DNA of 64,000 nt, taken from Pseudomonas costantinii. Its GTDB lineage: Bacteria; Pseudomonadota; Gammaproteobacteria; Pseudomonadales; Pseudomonadaceae. Of the stretch, positions 50,910 to 61,644 are shown one piece after another; position 1 is the stretch's first letter, and every line of letters begins with the position of its first letter. The stretch lies in assembly GCF_001870435.1 (NCBI RefSeq), contig NZ_MDDR01000007.1, positions 354,269 to 418,268 of the forward strand, in the 5' to 3' direction. The notes beneath the pieces are model-generated. The model saw nothing but the letters and a program-made list of their open reading frames with translations, did not search any database and had not been told where the DNA came from. The position numbers and the translations under genes are program-made.

Positions 50910-52865
50910 TTAGGCGGCGTTCATGGCCTTGTGCGTCTCAATCAAGTGCGCCACCACCCCCGGATCAGCCAGGGTGGAGATATCCCCCAACCCGTCATAC
51001 TCAGCCGTGGCAATCTTGCGCAAAATCCGCCGCATGATTTTCCCCGACCGGGTCTTCGGCAAGCCTGGCGCCCACTGGATCACATCCGGTGAAGCAATCG
51101 GCCCGATCTCTTTGCGCACCCAGTTTTTCAGCTCCAGGCGCAGCGCTTCGTTCGGTTCTTCGCCATTTTTGAGCGTGACATACACATAGATACCCTGCCC
51201 CTTGATGTCATGCGGCACACCCACCACCGCCGCTTCGGCGACCTTCGGATGCGCAACCATCGCACTTTCAATCTCGGCAGTACCCATGCGGTGGCCGGAC
51301 ACGTTCAACACGTCATCCACGCGCCCGGTAATCCACCAGTAACCGTCTTCATCACGACGCGCGCCGTCACCGGTAAAGTACATGCCACGGAAGGTCTTGA
51401 AGTAGGTATCAACGAAACGGTCATGGTCGCCGTACAGCGTGCGTGCCTGGCCTGGCCACGAATCAAGGATCACCAGGTTACCTTCGGCAGCGCCCTCGAT
51501 GATGTTACCCAGGTTGTCGACCAGCGCCGGCACCACGCCGAAGAACGGCCGTGCCGCCGAACCCGGCTTGAGCGCGTGGGCACCCGGAAGCGGGCTCATC
51601 AGGGTGGCGCCGGTTTCGGTCTGCCACCAGGTGTCGACGATCGGGCAACGGGATTGGCCGACGTTCTTGTAGTACCAGTCCCACGCTTCCGGGTTAATCG
51701 GCTCGCCCACTGAACCCAGCAAGCGCAGGCTGCTGCCATCCACACCTTCACAGGCAGCGGTGCCGGAAGCCATCATCGCGCGGATCGCGGTCGGCGCGGT
51801 GTAGAGGATATTGACCTTGTGCTTGTCGACGATCTTGCCCACCCGGGTGATATCCGGATAGTTCGGCACACCTTCGAACAGCAGCGTGGTCGCACCATTC
51901 GCCAGCGGGCCGTAGACGATATACGTGTGGCCGGTGACCCAGCCAACGTCGGCGGTGCACCAGTAGATTTCGCCCGGACGGTAGTCGAACACGCGCTCGT
52001 GGGTCAGGGCTGCGTACAACAAGTAGCCGCCGGTGGTGTGCTGCACGCCTTTAGGCTTGCCGGTGGAGCCGGAGGTATAAAGGATGAACAGTGCCTCTTC
52101 GGCGCCCATCTCTTTAGGCGCACACACGGTGCCCGCCACTTTCATCAAGTCTTCGTACCAGATATCGCGATGCTGGTTCCACTTGATCGCGCCATTGGTG
52201 CGTTTGCACACGATGACCTTTTGGATGCTGCTGGTTTCCGGGTTGGTCAGCGCGTCATCGACGTTGGCCTTCAGCGGAATCTTCTTACCGGCGCGGATGC
52301 CTTCGTCGGCAGTGATCACCACCTTCGACTTACAGTCGATGATGCGACCGGCCAGGGCCTCCGGCGAAAAACCACCAAACACCACCGAGTGAATCGCACC
52401 GATGCGGGTACACGCCAGCATAGCGACCACAGCTTCAGGGATCATCGGCATATAGATAGTCACCACGTCGCCGCGGTGCACATCCTGGCCGCGCAGGGCG
52501 TTGGCGAACTTGCAGACTTCTTCATGCAGCTCGCGGTAGGTGATGGTGCGGCTTTCGGAAGGGTCGTCACCTTCCCAGATGATCGCCGCCTGGTCGCCAC
52601 GCTCGGCGAGGTGACGGTCCAGGCAGTTGTAGGAAACGTTCAGGGTGCCATCGGCAAACCACTTGATATCGACATGGTGGTCGTCGAAAGAGGTCTGCTT
52701 CACCGCGGTGAAAGGCTTGACCCAGTCAAGGCGCTTGGCTTGCTCGCGCCAGAAGCCATCGGGGTTGACCACCGACTGCTGGTACATGGCCTTGTAGGTC
52801 GCCTCGTCGGTCAGCGTGTTGGCTGCTACTTCGGGGCGAACGGGGTACAGGGAAGCCGCACTCAT
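50910..52865 (-). CDS. acsA: acetyl-CoA synthetase
   Basis: Activates acetate to acetyl-CoA through acetyl-AMP, allowing growth on acetate, ethanol and similar carbon. The 651-residue protein shows the AMP-binding signature [22 protein letters not shown] near 265, [13 protein letters not shown] near 413, [34 protein letters not shown] near 495-530, and the C-terminal lysine in [17 protein letters not shown] near 608 that is acetylated in this family. It is a single gene with its own terminator. Confidence 0.97.
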   Translation of the reverse strand: MSAASLYPVRPEVAANTLTDEATYKAMYQQSVVNPDGFWREQAKRLDWVKPFTAVKQTSFDDHHVDIKWFADGTLNVSYNCLDRHLAERGDQAAIIWEGDDPSESRTITYRELHEEVCKFANALRGQDVHRGDVVTIYMPMIPEAVVAMLACTRIGAIHSVVFGGFSPEALAGRIIDCKSKVVITADEGIRAGKKIPLKANVDDALTNPETSSIQKVIVCKRTNGAIKWNQHRDIWYEDLMKVAGTVCAPKEMGAEEALFILYTSGSTGKPKGVQHTTGGYLLYAALTHERVFDYRPGEIYWCTADVGWVTGHTYIVYGPLANGATTLLFEGVPNYPDITRVGKIVDKHKVNILYTAPTAIRAMMASGTAACEGVDGSSLRLLGSVGEPINPEAWDWYYKNVGQSRCPIVDTWWQTETGATLMSPLPGAHALKPGSAARPFFGVVPALVDNLGNIIEGAAEGNLVILDSWPGQARTLYGDHDRFVDTYFKTFRGMYFTGDGARRDEDGYWWITGRVDDVLNVSGHRMGTAEIESAMVAHPKVAEAAVVGVPHDIKGQGIYVYVTLKNGEEPNEALRLELKNWVRKEIGPIASPDVIQWAPGLPKTRSGKIMRRILRKIATAEYDGLGDISTLADPGVVAHLIETHKAMNAA

Positions 52866-53262
52866 CTTTCTTACCTCGGTGACAATCGTTGTTTTTGTAT
52901 GCCCTGTTGTAGCCGGGGGCGCCCCATAGAACCATTCGACGATGGTAGTAACAAGCCCCTACAAACTGCCCTGCTATGCACTTATGGGGCTCTGGCCCAC
53001 GGCCTGCACCGCTTTGCGGCTTTCTGAAAAAAGCTTTACCACGGGATTGTTACAAAAACCGCCAATAGTGTTTATCAAAAGCACGGGTATATGAATATAA
53101 CCCGCGAGCCTAAAATCAATTCCGTCAACACGACACAGTGATTAACACCGTAACAGCCCCCACGAAGGCAACGTTAATCCGAACTTCCCAACTCTTAAGT
53201 TACACACGCGGCCTCACAAAGGCCCCGTGCCCCCTTTCGCCCTGAAGAAGGTAAATAGAGAA
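52866..53262. other. divergent intergenic region between acs and the DUF2790 gene
   Basis: About 400 bases carrying the promoters of both genes. An imperfect inverted repeat (GGGTATA and TATAACCC with one bulged base) lies near 53086-53103. No reading frame or known site is convincing. Confidence 0.45.
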
Positions 53263-53532
53263 ATGAAAGCTTTAGTAGTTATGGCCCTCAGCAGCTTGTG
53301 CGCCACCGCCGCCCTGGCCGACGAAGCCCCGACTGACGTAGCTGGCCAGAACGCCCCGATTGTTGAGGATTACACCTACAGCACGCACTTGGATGTCGCC
53401 AAAGTAGTGTCCATGAGCAATATCCCGGACGTCTGCGAAGTTGTACCGGTGAAGATGGAATATGAAGACTCCCAAGGTCAGCGTCATATTCTTAATTATC
53501 AGGTGATGGGTAATGGTTGCTCTAACGGGTAA
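53263..53532 (+). CDS. DUF2790 family periplasmic protein
   Basis: Small exported protein of 89 residues from ATG 53263, with signal peptide MKALVVMALSSLCATAALA. The mature part carries the DUF2790 pattern known from Pseudomonas: LDVAKVVSMSNIPDVCEVVPVKMEYEDSQGQ, then LNYQVMGNGCSNG at the end, with two cysteines likely forming a disulfide. Family function is unknown. It is transcribed alone, divergently from acs. Confidence 0.88.
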   Translation: MKALVVMALSSLCATAALADEAPTDVAGQNAPIVEDYTYSTHLDVAKVVSMSNIPDVCEVVPVKMEYEDSQGQRHILNYQVMGNGCSNG

Positions 53533-53677
53533 TAACTTGGTTAGTTAGGTTTAAACCCGGATCTTGGTTGCCGCAAGAAATCGTTCTTGCGGCCAAGAAC
53601 CAACCCCCTCCTCTCCCGCTTGATTCGAATGCTACGATCGTGGCGTCATTACTCCCGCTGCAAGGCAGGATACGTTC

Positions 53678-54541
53678 ATGAGAGCCAGTTTCGAGAAAAT
53701 CCCTACTGAGGCCACTACCTCCTGGACCCTGCTGAACAGGCGTCTATTGGAGGCTATCCCGTTTGAGTGGCATCACCATCCCGAATACGAACTGACCCTC
53801 ACCCTCAACAGTCGCGGGCATCGCTACATCGGCAACGACGTGGCGCTCTACGATGATGGCGACCTGGTACTGGTGGGCCCAAATGTGCCCCATAGCTGGT
53901 CCTCCGCTGAGCGCCTTGACCCGGCTAAACCGCACATTGCGCTAGTCATCTGGTTTTCAGAAGCCTGGGCGGATTCCCTGGTGCAATTGTTTCCCGAAAT
54001 GGCCTCGACCCGAGCGTTATTGGCTGCGGCGCAAAACGCGCTGAGTTTCAGCGAGCCCACGTCCCAGGCACTTCGTCCTGTGATCGAAGCCATGGTCGAG
54101 CAAGACGCTTCCCAGCGGCTGATTTCACTACTAACCGTGCTCAACACACTGTCACGCGATGTAGCGGCGCAGCGAGTCGCGGTGGAAAACACATCGCCCC
54201 AGGTTGTTGAAGATGCCCGTATCCGCCGCGTGCTGGACTACTTGCATGGCCATTATGCGCAACCGTTGGGCATTCCCGAATTGGCGCAGATGGCCTGTGT
54301 CAGCGTTTCAGCCTTTCATCGTATGTTCCGAAGGCATACACGCTGCACGGCGCTGGACTACATCGTGCGCCTACGCATCGGACACGCTTGTGCCCTGTTA
54401 ATGCAGGGCAACCTGGCGGTCAGCACGATCGCCGAGCACGTGGGTTACGTCTCTCAGGCGCTGTTCAATCGTCAGTTCAAAGCGCAAAAAGGCATCACGC
54501 CCACGCAATTCCGCGAACAGCACGGGCATCACTTCCGGTAG
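53678..54541 (+). CDS. AraC-family transcriptional regulator
   Basis: Regulator of 287 residues: an N-terminal cupin-like sensor (FEWHHHPEYELTLTLNSRGHRYIGNDV, LVGPNVPHSWSS) and a C-terminal AraC domain about 175-280 (GIPELAQMACVSVSAFHRMFRRHT; VSTIAEHVGYVSQALFNRQFKAQKGITP). The His-rich cupin strand suggests sugar or small-acid sensing. The DUF1479 gene follows 130 bases later on the same strand and may be its target; that is inference. Confidence 0.88.
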   Translation: MRASFEKIPTEATTSWTLLNRRLLEAIPFEWHHHPEYELTLTLNSRGHRYIGNDVALYDDGDLVLVGPNVPHSWSSAERLDPAKPHIALVIWFSEAWADSLVQLFPEMASTRALLAAAQNALSFSEPTSQALRPVIEAMVEQDASQRLISLLTVLNTLSRDVAAQRVAVENTSPQVVEDARIRRVLDYLHGHYAQPLGIPELAQMACVSVSAFHRMFRRHTRCTALDYIVRLRIGHACALLMQGNLAVSTIAEHVGYVSQALFNRQFKAQKGITPTQFREQHGHHFR

Positions 54542-54670
54542 CCAGCCTGATTCTTCTATTCGACTCACAGCAAACGCCACAATCGTACTATTCAACGCGC
54601 TTAATCGGACTGCCACCCAAGCCTGCTGGAGTGATTCCATACCTGTATGCACAACACTACAGGTCACCCC

Positions 54671-55936
54671 ATGAGCAACTACCCTACCTTCGAAAGCGCC
54701 GAGCTGCCGGACGACTACAAGCACAGCATCGTCAACATGAAAAAGGCATTGCGCGCGCAAATCGGTGACGTGAATGCCTTGTTTGCCGAGGTTAGCGAAT
54801 TCATTGCCGCCGAAATCGCCTCGATCAAAACCCAGCAAGCCCTGAGCGGTTCCGCCTGGCCCGAAGTCGACTTTGAAACCATCGCCAGCGGCCAGGTAAC
54901 CGAAGAACAACGCGCACTGATCAAGCGCCGAGGCTGCCTGGTCATCCGCAACCACTTCCCACGCCAGCAAGTGCTGGGCTGGGACAAGAGCCTGCTGGAC
55001 TACCTGGACACCCACCAATTTGACGCGGTGTATCGCGGCCCCGCCGACAACTTCTTCGGCAACCTCGAGGCCTCCCGCCCGGAAATCTTCCCGATTTATT
55101 GGTCCGACGCTCAGATGCAATTGCGCCAACACGAACGCATGGGCACTGCGCAGTCGTTCCTCAATCGCCTATGGACCATCAACTCCCAAGGCCAGCAATG
55201 GTTCGACCCAGACGTCAACGCGCTGTATCCCGACCGCGTAAGGCGCCGTCCGCCCGGTACCACCTCCAAAGGGCTTGGCCCACACATCGACTCCGGGGCG
55301 CTGGAACGCTGGCTGCATCCTGCCTACCTGAAGGTGTTCGACAAGATCTACCGCAATGACTTCAACGCGTACGACCCATGGGATGCCGCGCATCGCACCG
55401 ACGTTGATGAATATGCCTACGAAGGCACCAAATGCTCGGCCTTCCGCACCTTCCAGGGCTGGACCGCATTGTGCGACATGCGCGCCGACCAGGGCGTGCT
55501 GCACACGCTGCCGATTCCCAAGGCCATCGCCTACATGCTGCTGCGCCCGCTGCTGGATGACGTCCCGGAAGACGAGTTATGCGGCGTTGCGCCGGGCAAG
55601 GTGCTGCCGGTTTCAGAGAAATGGCACCCGCTGCTGGTGCAGGGCATGACGCCGATTCCGGATGTACGGGCCGGCGATTCCATCTGGTGGCATTGCGATG
55701 TAATCCACAGCGTCGCCCCCGTTACAAACCAACAGGGCTGGGGCAACGTGATGTACGTACCCGCCGCCCCCATGTGCCCAAAAAACCTGCGCTACGCCAA
55801 AGACGTGTGCAGGGCGTTCGAGCAAGGCGTCTCGCCGAATGACTTTCCCGATGAAAACTACGAGCAACACTGGAAAGACCGATTCATGACAGCGCAACTG
55901 AATGCGCTGGGCCGCAAAGGGCTGGGGCTGGAATAA
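54671..55936 (+). CDS. DUF1479 (YbiU-like) oxygenase-fold protein
   Basis: Protein of 421 residues from ATG 54671 (MSNYPTFESAELPDDYKHSIVNM), similar in kind to E. coli YbiU. The family has the double-stranded beta-helix fold of 2-oxoglutarate/Fe(II) enzymes; candidate iron ligands here are the His and Asp in GLGPHIDSGALERW near 205 and the His in WWHCDVIHSVAPVTN near 345. Substrate is unknown. GTCACCCC rather than a clear Shine-Dalgarno precedes the start, and an ATG 24 bases upstream is an alternative. Confidence 0.85.
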   Translation: MSNYPTFESAELPDDYKHSIVNMKKALRAQIGDVNALFAEVSEFIAAEIASIKTQQALSGSAWPEVDFETIASGQVTEEQRALIKRRGCLVIRNHFPRQQVLGWDKSLLDYLDTHQFDAVYRGPADNFFGNLEASRPEIFPIYWSDAQMQLRQHERMGTAQSFLNRLWTINSQGQQWFDPDVNALYPDRVRRRPPGTTSKGLGPHIDSGALERWLHPAYLKVFDKIYRNDFNAYDPWDAAHRTDVDEYAYEGTKCSAFRTFQGWTALCDMRADQGVLHTLPIPKAIAYMLLRPLLDDVPEDELCGVAPGKVLPVSEKWHPLLVQGMTPIPDVRAGDSIWWHCDVIHSVAPVTNQQGWGNVMYVPAAPMCPKNLRYAKDVCRAFEQGVSPNDFPDENYEQHWKDRFMTAQLNALGRKGLGLE

Positions 55937-56386
55937 CGCGTCACAGGCATGCCGAGTCGACCACTACTCGCCCCAAGACCAGCACGCCAAAAACAGCACC
56001 TACCGCTTGTCAAAAAAAACCAAGCCTGGCAAAGCCTTGCAAACACACGCTTTGGCCGAAAACCACGGCATTTTGGCGCTCGCTCGTGACCATCCGCCGC
56101 AACACAAAGCCGAATTTTTCCCTATAATGCGCGGGTAAATCGGGCCTGCAATATCCCTTTACACTGGGATGAAGAGCCAGACCTGAGGCCCCGCTGGAGC
56201 GTGCACCTGTCGCTCCGCCCCTCAGCCTCACGCAGAGCACCCGTTACCTAATTCCGTTTAATGCCTGCGCTAGCTGTTGCAACAAACGATTCCTTAAGAT
56301 CCACCGCGGCCTCAGGGCCGTGTGAACACCCAACCATCCGGTTTCACACGGGCACCTTTGAGCCCTCACGCAGGAGACGACACGTC
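55937..56386 (+). promoter_or_regulatory. nrdB promoter region and long leader
   Basis: A perfect TATAAT lies at 56123-56128, about 260 bases before the nrdB ATG; the -35 is weak. The leader after it holds GC-rich inverted repeats such as GGAGCG/CGCTCC and GGTTTCACACGGG opposite CCGTGTGAAC. I see no good NrdR box, unlike upstream of nrdA, and no gene. Confidence 0.45.
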
Positions 56387-57637
56387 ATGCTGAGCTGGGA
56401 CGAATTCGACAAAGAAGAAGAAGGCGAAGTAGCCGCTAAAGGCGCCAACGCCGGCCACGCCACCGAAGCCAACATGGACCGCCTCGACGGTGCCGGTGCT
56501 GCCGCCGCCGTTGAAGCCCGCGCCGTCACCGCCAATGACTCCGCCGCCATCGTGCGCGCCAAGGCTGCGCTGGACAAACTCGACGTCGCCGAAGGCCTCG
56601 CCGAACTCGAAGGCGCCTCCGCCCGCGTCGCCGTTGACGAAAAGCGCATGATCAACTGCCGCGCTGACCTCAACCAACTCGTGCCGTTCAAGTACGACTG
56701 GGCCTGGCAAAAGTACCTTGACGGCTGCGCCAACCACTGGATGCCGCAAGAGGTCAACATGACCGCCGACATCGCCCTGTGGAAAAACCCCGAAGGCCTG
56801 ACCGACGACGAACGCCGCATCGTCATGCGCAACCTCGGCTTCTTCTCCACCGCCGACTCCCTGGTTGCCAACAACCTGGTCCTGGCCGTGTACCGCCTGA
56901 TCACCAACCCGGAGTGCCGCCAGTACATCCTGCGCCAGGCCTTCGAAGAAGCGATCCACACCCACGCCTACCAGTACTGCATCGAATCGCTGGCCATGGA
57001 TGAAGGCGAGATCTTCAACATGTACCACGAGATTCCATCAGTCGCCAAAAAGGCAGCCTGGGGCCTCAAGTACACCCGCTCGATCTCCGATCCGAAGTTC
57101 GAAACCGGCACCGTCGACACCGACAAAGAACTGCTGCGCAACCTGGTCGCCTACTACTGCGTCCTGGAAGGCATCTTCTTCTACTGCGGCTTCACCCAGA
57201 TCCTGTCCATGGGCCGTCGCAACAAAATGACCGGCGTGGCAGAGCAGTTCCAGTACATCCTGCGCGATGAGTCGATGCACCTGAACTTCGGTATCGATGT
57301 GATCAACCAGATCAAAATCGAAAACCCGCATTTGTGGGATGCCGAGATGAAGGAAGAAGCGACCCAGATGATTCTTCAAGGGACTCAGCTGGAGATCGAG
57401 TACGCTCGCGACACTATGCCTCGCGGCGTGTTGGGGATGAATGCGGCGATGATGGAGGATTATCTGAAGTTCATCGCGAACCGTCGTCTGTCGCAGATTG
57501 GGTTGAAGGAAGAGTATCCGGGGACGACTAACCCGTTTCCTTGGATGAGCGAGATCATGGACTTGAAGAAAGAGAAGAATTTCTTTGAGACTCGGGTTAT
57601 TGAGTATCAAACTGGTGGGGCGCTTAGCTGGGATTGA
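56387..57637 (+). CDS. nrdB: class Ia ribonucleoside-diphosphate reductase, beta subunit
   Basis: Radical-bearing small subunit that works with NrdA. From ATG 56387 ([19 protein letters not shown]), with AGGAGA upstream, it is 416 residues. The first 110 residues are an acidic, Ala-rich extension before the ferritin-like core; E. coli NrdB lacks it. Core marks: [56 protein letters not shown] with Glu and His metal ligands near 190-200, and [14 protein letters not shown] with another Glu and His near 290. The family C-terminal tail follows. It is separated from nrdA by about 47.5 kb. Confidence 0.97.
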   Translation: MLSWDEFDKEEEGEVAAKGANAGHATEANMDRLDGAGAAAAVEARAVTANDSAAIVRAKAALDKLDVAEGLAELEGASARVAVDEKRMINCRADLNQLVPFKYDWAWQKYLDGCANHWMPQEVNMTADIALWKNPEGLTDDERRIVMRNLGFFSTADSLVANNLVLAVYRLITNPECRQYILRQAFEEAIHTHAYQYCIESLAMDEGEIFNMYHEIPSVAKKAAWGLKYTRSISDPKFETGTVDTDKELLRNLVAYYCVLEGIFFYCGFTQILSMGRRNKMTGVAEQFQYILRDESMHLNFGIDVINQIKIENPHLWDAEMKEEATQMILQGTQLEIEYARDTMPRGVLGMNAAMMEDYLKFIANRRLSQIGLKEEYPGTTNPFPWMSEIMDLKKEKNFFETRVIEYQTGGALSWD

Positions 57638-57683
57638 TTTCTAAGCCAGCGAATTTGCTAGGCTTGAGCGAATAGCTAAAACG

Positions 57684-57719
57684 TGCAAAAAAGCCCTGAC
57701 CTGTTCAGGGCTTTTTGCA
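57684..57719 (+). terminator. terminator of nrdB
   Basis: Stem AAAGCCCTGA/TCAGGGCTTT with flanking A and T runs, 47 bases after the nrdB stop; it marks the right edge of the core genome before the defence segment. Confidence 0.92.
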
Positions 57720-58120
57720 CTCCAGGATATAAATTTCATCATGCGAACATCACTTAGAGTGATTGATACAGACTTTTTACTGGATGGGCGCGCCCGCCAA
57801 GACCTACACCTTACGCGCGAGCGATGGCCTTACCGGGCTTCGTCTCACGGACGTAGAGTTTCCAATACCCCAGCTAGATTGGTAATCGCTAGGTTTCAGT
57901 CATTTATTGGTCGCTTGGATAATGGGGCAAAATTCACGCCCCACTGTGCATCTGTATACGGTGAAACTCAGTTCCTCTTTCCAAGGTTCATTTCTTGCCG
58001 AGTACCTGGTGAACCGTTACCATTTATCGCATATAAATGCGTGCCTCTCCGGTGCCGCAATTCTCCCGAGCGCTGCAATGTGCTTTTTTTATTTTTGTCT
58101 CAGGCGCATCGACTAAATCA
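57720..58120. other. gap at the left edge of the defence segment
   Basis: About 400 bases without a frame I can support, although short open frames exist. Composition shifts here toward more A and T. No tRNA, integrase or attachment repeat is seen. Confidence 0.4.
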
Positions 58121-59707
58121 ATGAAATATAAGGAATCTATCCCGGTCATCGACCTCTTTGCGGGCCCGGGCGGACTAGGGGAGGGATTCTCTTCAATTGG
58201 CGGCCATGAGAAGGGAGTGCGTAAGTTCCAGCTTCGCGTCTCGATCGAGAAAGATGCTGTCGCTCACGCCACACTATCCCTCCGCGCATTATTTCGCGCG
58301 TTCCCAAAAGGCGAAGCGCCAGAAGCTTATTACCAATACATCCGGGGAGAGATTACTCGTGAAGAGCTTTTCAATCACCCAGACGTCCCGGCAGAAGCCG
58401 TAGAGGCCGCGCAAGAAGCTAAGCTCGCAGAGCTTGGTAAAATTTCGCCGGACGAAGTCGACAATTGGATCAAGGAAGCCTTGGTTGGCGCTGAAGATTG
58501 GGTTCTCATTGGCGGACCGCCTTGCCAAGCATACTCTGTCGCGGGACGGGCCCGTCGTACACGCGAGAGCCAAGAGGAGTTTGAGAGCGACGAAAAGCAC
58601 TTTCTCTATAAAGAGTATTTGCGGATTATTCGCGAGTTCAAACCAACGATCTTCGTAATGGAGAACGTTAAAGGCATATTGTCCTCAAAACACAGTGGCT
58701 CGCACATATTCCAGCAAATTTTAGAAGACCTCTCAGCTCCTGCCAGAGATCTCTCGTACAACATTCGCTCTTTAGTCGTCCCTAAAGACGTGGAAAAACC
58801 AGATCCACACGACTTTGTCATTCAAGCAGAACGCCACGGCCTTCCGCAGGCTAGACATCGCGTTATCCTGCTTGGGATTCGCTCTGACGTCGCCTCAAAC
58901 TGTCCCGCCTTGTTGGAAAGTCCTCACAAGCTAGTAATGGAGCGCAGCAAAACTGTGTTTACAGTTGGGCAGGCTTTATCAGGGCTCCCTCCAATCAGGA
59001 GCAAGATCTCAAGAGGTGGAGACTCGCTCGAAGCCTGGTTATCAGCGCTGGATGAAGCCAGTTCCTTGCTTTTACGGCCCTATGTAGCCGGCCGCAGTGA
59101 GTTAATCGATGCCATGAAAGATGCGGCGGTTAAAGCACAAAGGCTTAACTCTAACGGCGGAGCATTTATACCTTGGACGGTAGTTCCAGAAATGAACGCC
59201 AAGCAGCGTGACTGGTTCCTCGATACCAAACTGAAAGGGGTGCTACAGCATGAGGCAAGAAGTCATATGCGCTCTGATCTGCATAGGTACATCTTTGCAG
59301 CTAGCTACGCGAAGCTGAACGACGCCTCTCCAAAAATACACCAATTCCCAGTACAGCTCCTACCAGCTCATGAGAACGTTTCCTCTGACTCGGTCCCCTT
59401 TAGTGACCGCTTTAGAGTTCAAATGAAAAATGGCCCCTCTACAACGGTTGTCGCCCACATAGCTAAAGATGGCCACTACTACATACACCCTGATCCAAGT
59501 CAGTGCCGCAGCTTGACTGTCCGCGAAGCGGCCCGATTGCAGACTTTTCCTGACAATTACTTTTTCGAGGGAAATAGAACGCAACAGTACACACAGATAG
59601 GAAACGCAGTGCCGCCACTTCTTGCTAGAAAAATCGCAGCCGTAGTCGCAGCGGTAATCGACTCCTATAGATCAGGAAAAAATCGCCGAGCATCGCCAAA
59701 ACCCTGA
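58121..59707 (+). CDS. DNA (cytosine-5) methyltransferase
   Basis: SAM-dependent enzyme methylating a cytosine in a specific DNA site. From ATG 58121 (MKYKESIPVIDLFAGPGG) it is 528 residues. Motifs in order: I DLFAGPGGLGEGF at 11, IV GGPPCQAYS with the catalytic Cys135, VI FVMENVKGILS, VIII QARHRVILLGIR, then a target-recognition region of about 200 residues, IX CRSLTVREAARLQTFPDNYF and X QIGNAVPPLLARKIAA. An insert of about 70 residues lies between motifs I and IV. No housekeeping neighbours; it faces the AIPR gene, and probably protects host DNA in the defence cassette. Codon use is AT-richer than in the genes to the left. Confidence 0.93.
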   Translation: MKYKESIPVIDLFAGPGGLGEGFSSIGGHEKGVRKFQLRVSIEKDAVAHATLSLRALFRAFPKGEAPEAYYQYIRGEITREELFNHPDVPAEAVEAAQEAKLAELGKISPDEVDNWIKEALVGAEDWVLIGGPPCQAYSVAGRARRTRESQEEFESDEKHFLYKEYLRIIREFKPTIFVMENVKGILSSKHSGSHIFQQILEDLSAPARDLSYNIRSLVVPKDVEKPDPHDFVIQAERHGLPQARHRVILLGIRSDVASNCPALLESPHKLVMERSKTVFTVGQALSGLPPIRSKISRGGDSLEAWLSALDEASSLLLRPYVAGRSELIDAMKDAAVKAQRLNSNGGAFIPWTVVPEMNAKQRDWFLDTKLKGVLQHEARSHMRSDLHRYIFAASYAKLNDASPKIHQFPVQLLPAHENVSSDSVPFSDRFRVQMKNGPSTTVVAHIAKDGHYYIHPDPSQCRSLTVREAARLQTFPDNYFFEGNRTQQYTQIGNAVPPLLARKIAAVVAAVIDSYRSGKNRRASPKP

Positions 59708-59741
59708 TCGAACCAAGTGCCCCATCGAGCACTACATCCAA

Positions 59742-59775
59742 CGGATAGTCTTGGGGGCAGAGCCCCCCCCCCGAA
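59742..59775. terminator. possible terminator between methyltransferase and AIPR genes
   Basis: TTGGGGGC-AGA-GCCCCCCCCC can form a GC-rich hairpin between two convergent genes; the T run is poor on both strands, so only a weak candidate. Confidence 0.4.
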
Positions 59776-59871
59776 AAGATGGCGAACCCCCTGCCTCCCC
59801 CCCAGCCAACTAAAATTCGCGTGTTGCCAGATCTTGCTACAAGCTTTGAGCTATATCTAATGCCTGAGGTA

Positions 59872-61644
59872 TTAAAGCGCCTCAGGCAAATCTACCAAAG
59901 GTGAAGAGAACGGCCGGGAGAACATAGCATCTCGACATTCTGGTCGCTTTGCCCATTCCGAGATCATCTTGCCATTTGCGGTGTCATGAAGACGATCATT
60001 GACCTCTTGGGCCCAGATTTCGATCTGCTTAACAAGCTGGGGAGAAACACCTTGCCTATTCCAGATACGTTCATGATTAAATGAATCACCGTAAGCATGA
60101 GAAATTACTGCAACCGTATAAGCGGCAACGTTCGCGAGAAAGGCCGGAACCAATGGACGGGCTGTTTTGTGCACTGCTTTAAATAGCAGGGCTTTAGAAA
60201 CAATAGCCTTAAAGTAAGCAACATCCGGAATAAAAATCGCCTCATTAGACTCCACTTCAGTCATATCAGACATAAAGCGATCAAAGCATTTCTGAGCGCC
60301 GAGGCTTACAACATCAGCATTTCCTTCCCACGCGGTGTAATACTTCGCCAACTCAGTCTTTGTGATCTTCCTTGAAGTAGGTACAGACTCCTTCAGGGCA
60401 CGGAGCTTAGCTGGTGTTACACCCTCACGGGCAAGAAGAGTATTATAACTTCCCGCAGCTCTCTCATAAAACCATCGCCCCATGCCATCAGGGCAATATA
60501 CAGAGAGCGACAACCGCTCAATATCGACATGAAACGGCTTATTGGCAGATAGATCCGATTGCCGAACAGCATTTTGACTATTGGCATATCGGGAGATGTC
60601 AGAGACAAGCGCTTCCTCCTTTGCAGGATCTTGCTCTTTCATAACGATAATTTTAGCTGGGACGCGTACTTTGCTCAAATCCGTGTCGGCATATTTCTTC
60701 TTAGCGAAGAAAATTGATGCTGTAGTTTGGCCACCATTGACAATTTGCATACCACGCAACCAAGCGATGCCTGGAGATCCGTCTGCGGTGCGATCCAGCC
60801 GCATCTCATCAGCGACCAATACAATTCCGTTATTGTAAGCCATAAACCTTTCTGGAGAGTTTCGCAAAGTATTTTGAAGTCCAGCATTCACCCCCTTTGA
60901 CTTCACACTCAAAAATGAGCGCACATTGGCCTCAAGTAAGCGAGGGCCGAATTTTTCATAAATAAATCGAAGCGCCTCTCCTGGAATTGCGGTAAGTGCA
61001 TAGTCATAGTCTCCTGTTTCGCCAGGTACGAAAACGCACGGCAGTGGGGAACCAGATACATCATTGAAGTCAATGACAAGCTCATCGCGGGGTTTGCCCT
61101 CAGAGCGATGGCGAAATAAACGCTCAATATCCATAACTTCAAGTTTTACGTGTTTTCCGCCAACGTCACGCGGTTTAAAGCTTTTCGATTTAGCTATACC
61201 GTCTGTGAGTACGTATACACGAACCTGTTCAAGCCCATCATAAATCTCTCGAATCGTCAGCGCGAGCGAATGGACATCGCTTGACGGATCAAGTTTATCG
61301 GCAATACGCCCGGCCGCACAGAGCTCTAAGAAACGGACACATTGGGCCGCTGCAGTCTTGATGTCTTGGTCAGGTATCGCACTGAGGCTGTCGAATCCCT
61401 CGTACAAACTAACGAACAGATCAAGCTGATCAGCGTCTTCAGACATGGCATAGCCACTCAACCGCAAATTCGCGTTGCCTATCTTTCCCTGAAAGTGGCA
61501 GACCACAGGATCAAAAGTCATTCCTGCATCAACAAGATGCTGCATAACCACTTCTGAAAAAACGAGTTCGCCAAAGGGTGTGCCATCAGACATCAGGGTC
61601 GCTATCTCGCCCTTAGTTTCCGCGAAAAAGTCATCAAGCGTCAT
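59872..61644 (-). CDS. AIPR-family (abortive phage infection) protein
   Basis: Protein of 590 residues of the AIPR family (PF10592 as remembered), first known from abortive infection systems and found in defence islands. The core near 245-400 shows LRNSPERFMAYNNGIVLVADEM, LRGMQIVNGGQTTASIFFAKKK, VRVPAKIIVMKEQD and ISRYANSQNAVRQSDLSANKPFHVDIERL, which are the family hallmarks. Biochemical activity is not established. Its ATG overlaps the end of the PD-(D/E)XK gene by 11 bases, so both are one operon read toward the methyltransferase. Confidence 0.88.
   Translation of the reverse strand: MTLDDFFAETKGEIATLMSDGTPFGELVFSEVVMQHLVDAGMTFDPVVCHFQGKIGNANLRLSGYAMSEDADQLDLFVSLYEGFDSLSAIPDQDIKTAAAQCVRFLELCAAGRIADKLDPSSDVHSLALTIREIYDGLEQVRVYVLTDGIAKSKSFKPRDVGGKHVKLEVMDIERLFRHRSEGKPRDELVIDFNDVSGSPLPCVFVPGETGDYDYALTAIPGEALRFIYEKFGPRLLEANVRSFLSVKSKGVNAGLQNTLRNSPERFMAYNNGIVLVADEMRLDRTADGSPGIAWLRGMQIVNGGQTTASIFFAKKKYADTDLSKVRVPAKIIVMKEQDPAKEEALVSDISRYANSQNAVRQSDLSANKPFHVDIERLSLSVYCPDGMGRWFYERAAGSYNTLLAREGVTPAKLRALKESVPTSRKITKTELAKYYTAWEGNADVVSLGAQKCFDRFMSDMTEVESNEAIFIPDVAYFKAIVSKALLFKAVHKTARPLVPAFLANVAAYTVAVISHAYGDSFNHERIWNRQGVSPQLVKQIEIWAQEVNDRLHDTANGKMISEWAKRPECRDAMFSRPFSSPLVDLPEAL

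Noticed and set aside
56120..56140. A possible NrdR box overlapping the nrdB TATAAT
   Set aside because: Only half of the consensus core positions match and there is no second box at helical spacing.
57741..58124. A 127-codon frame between the nrdB terminator and the methyltransferase
   Set aside because: No ribosome-binding site, no family pattern, odd composition; overlaps the methyltransferase start.
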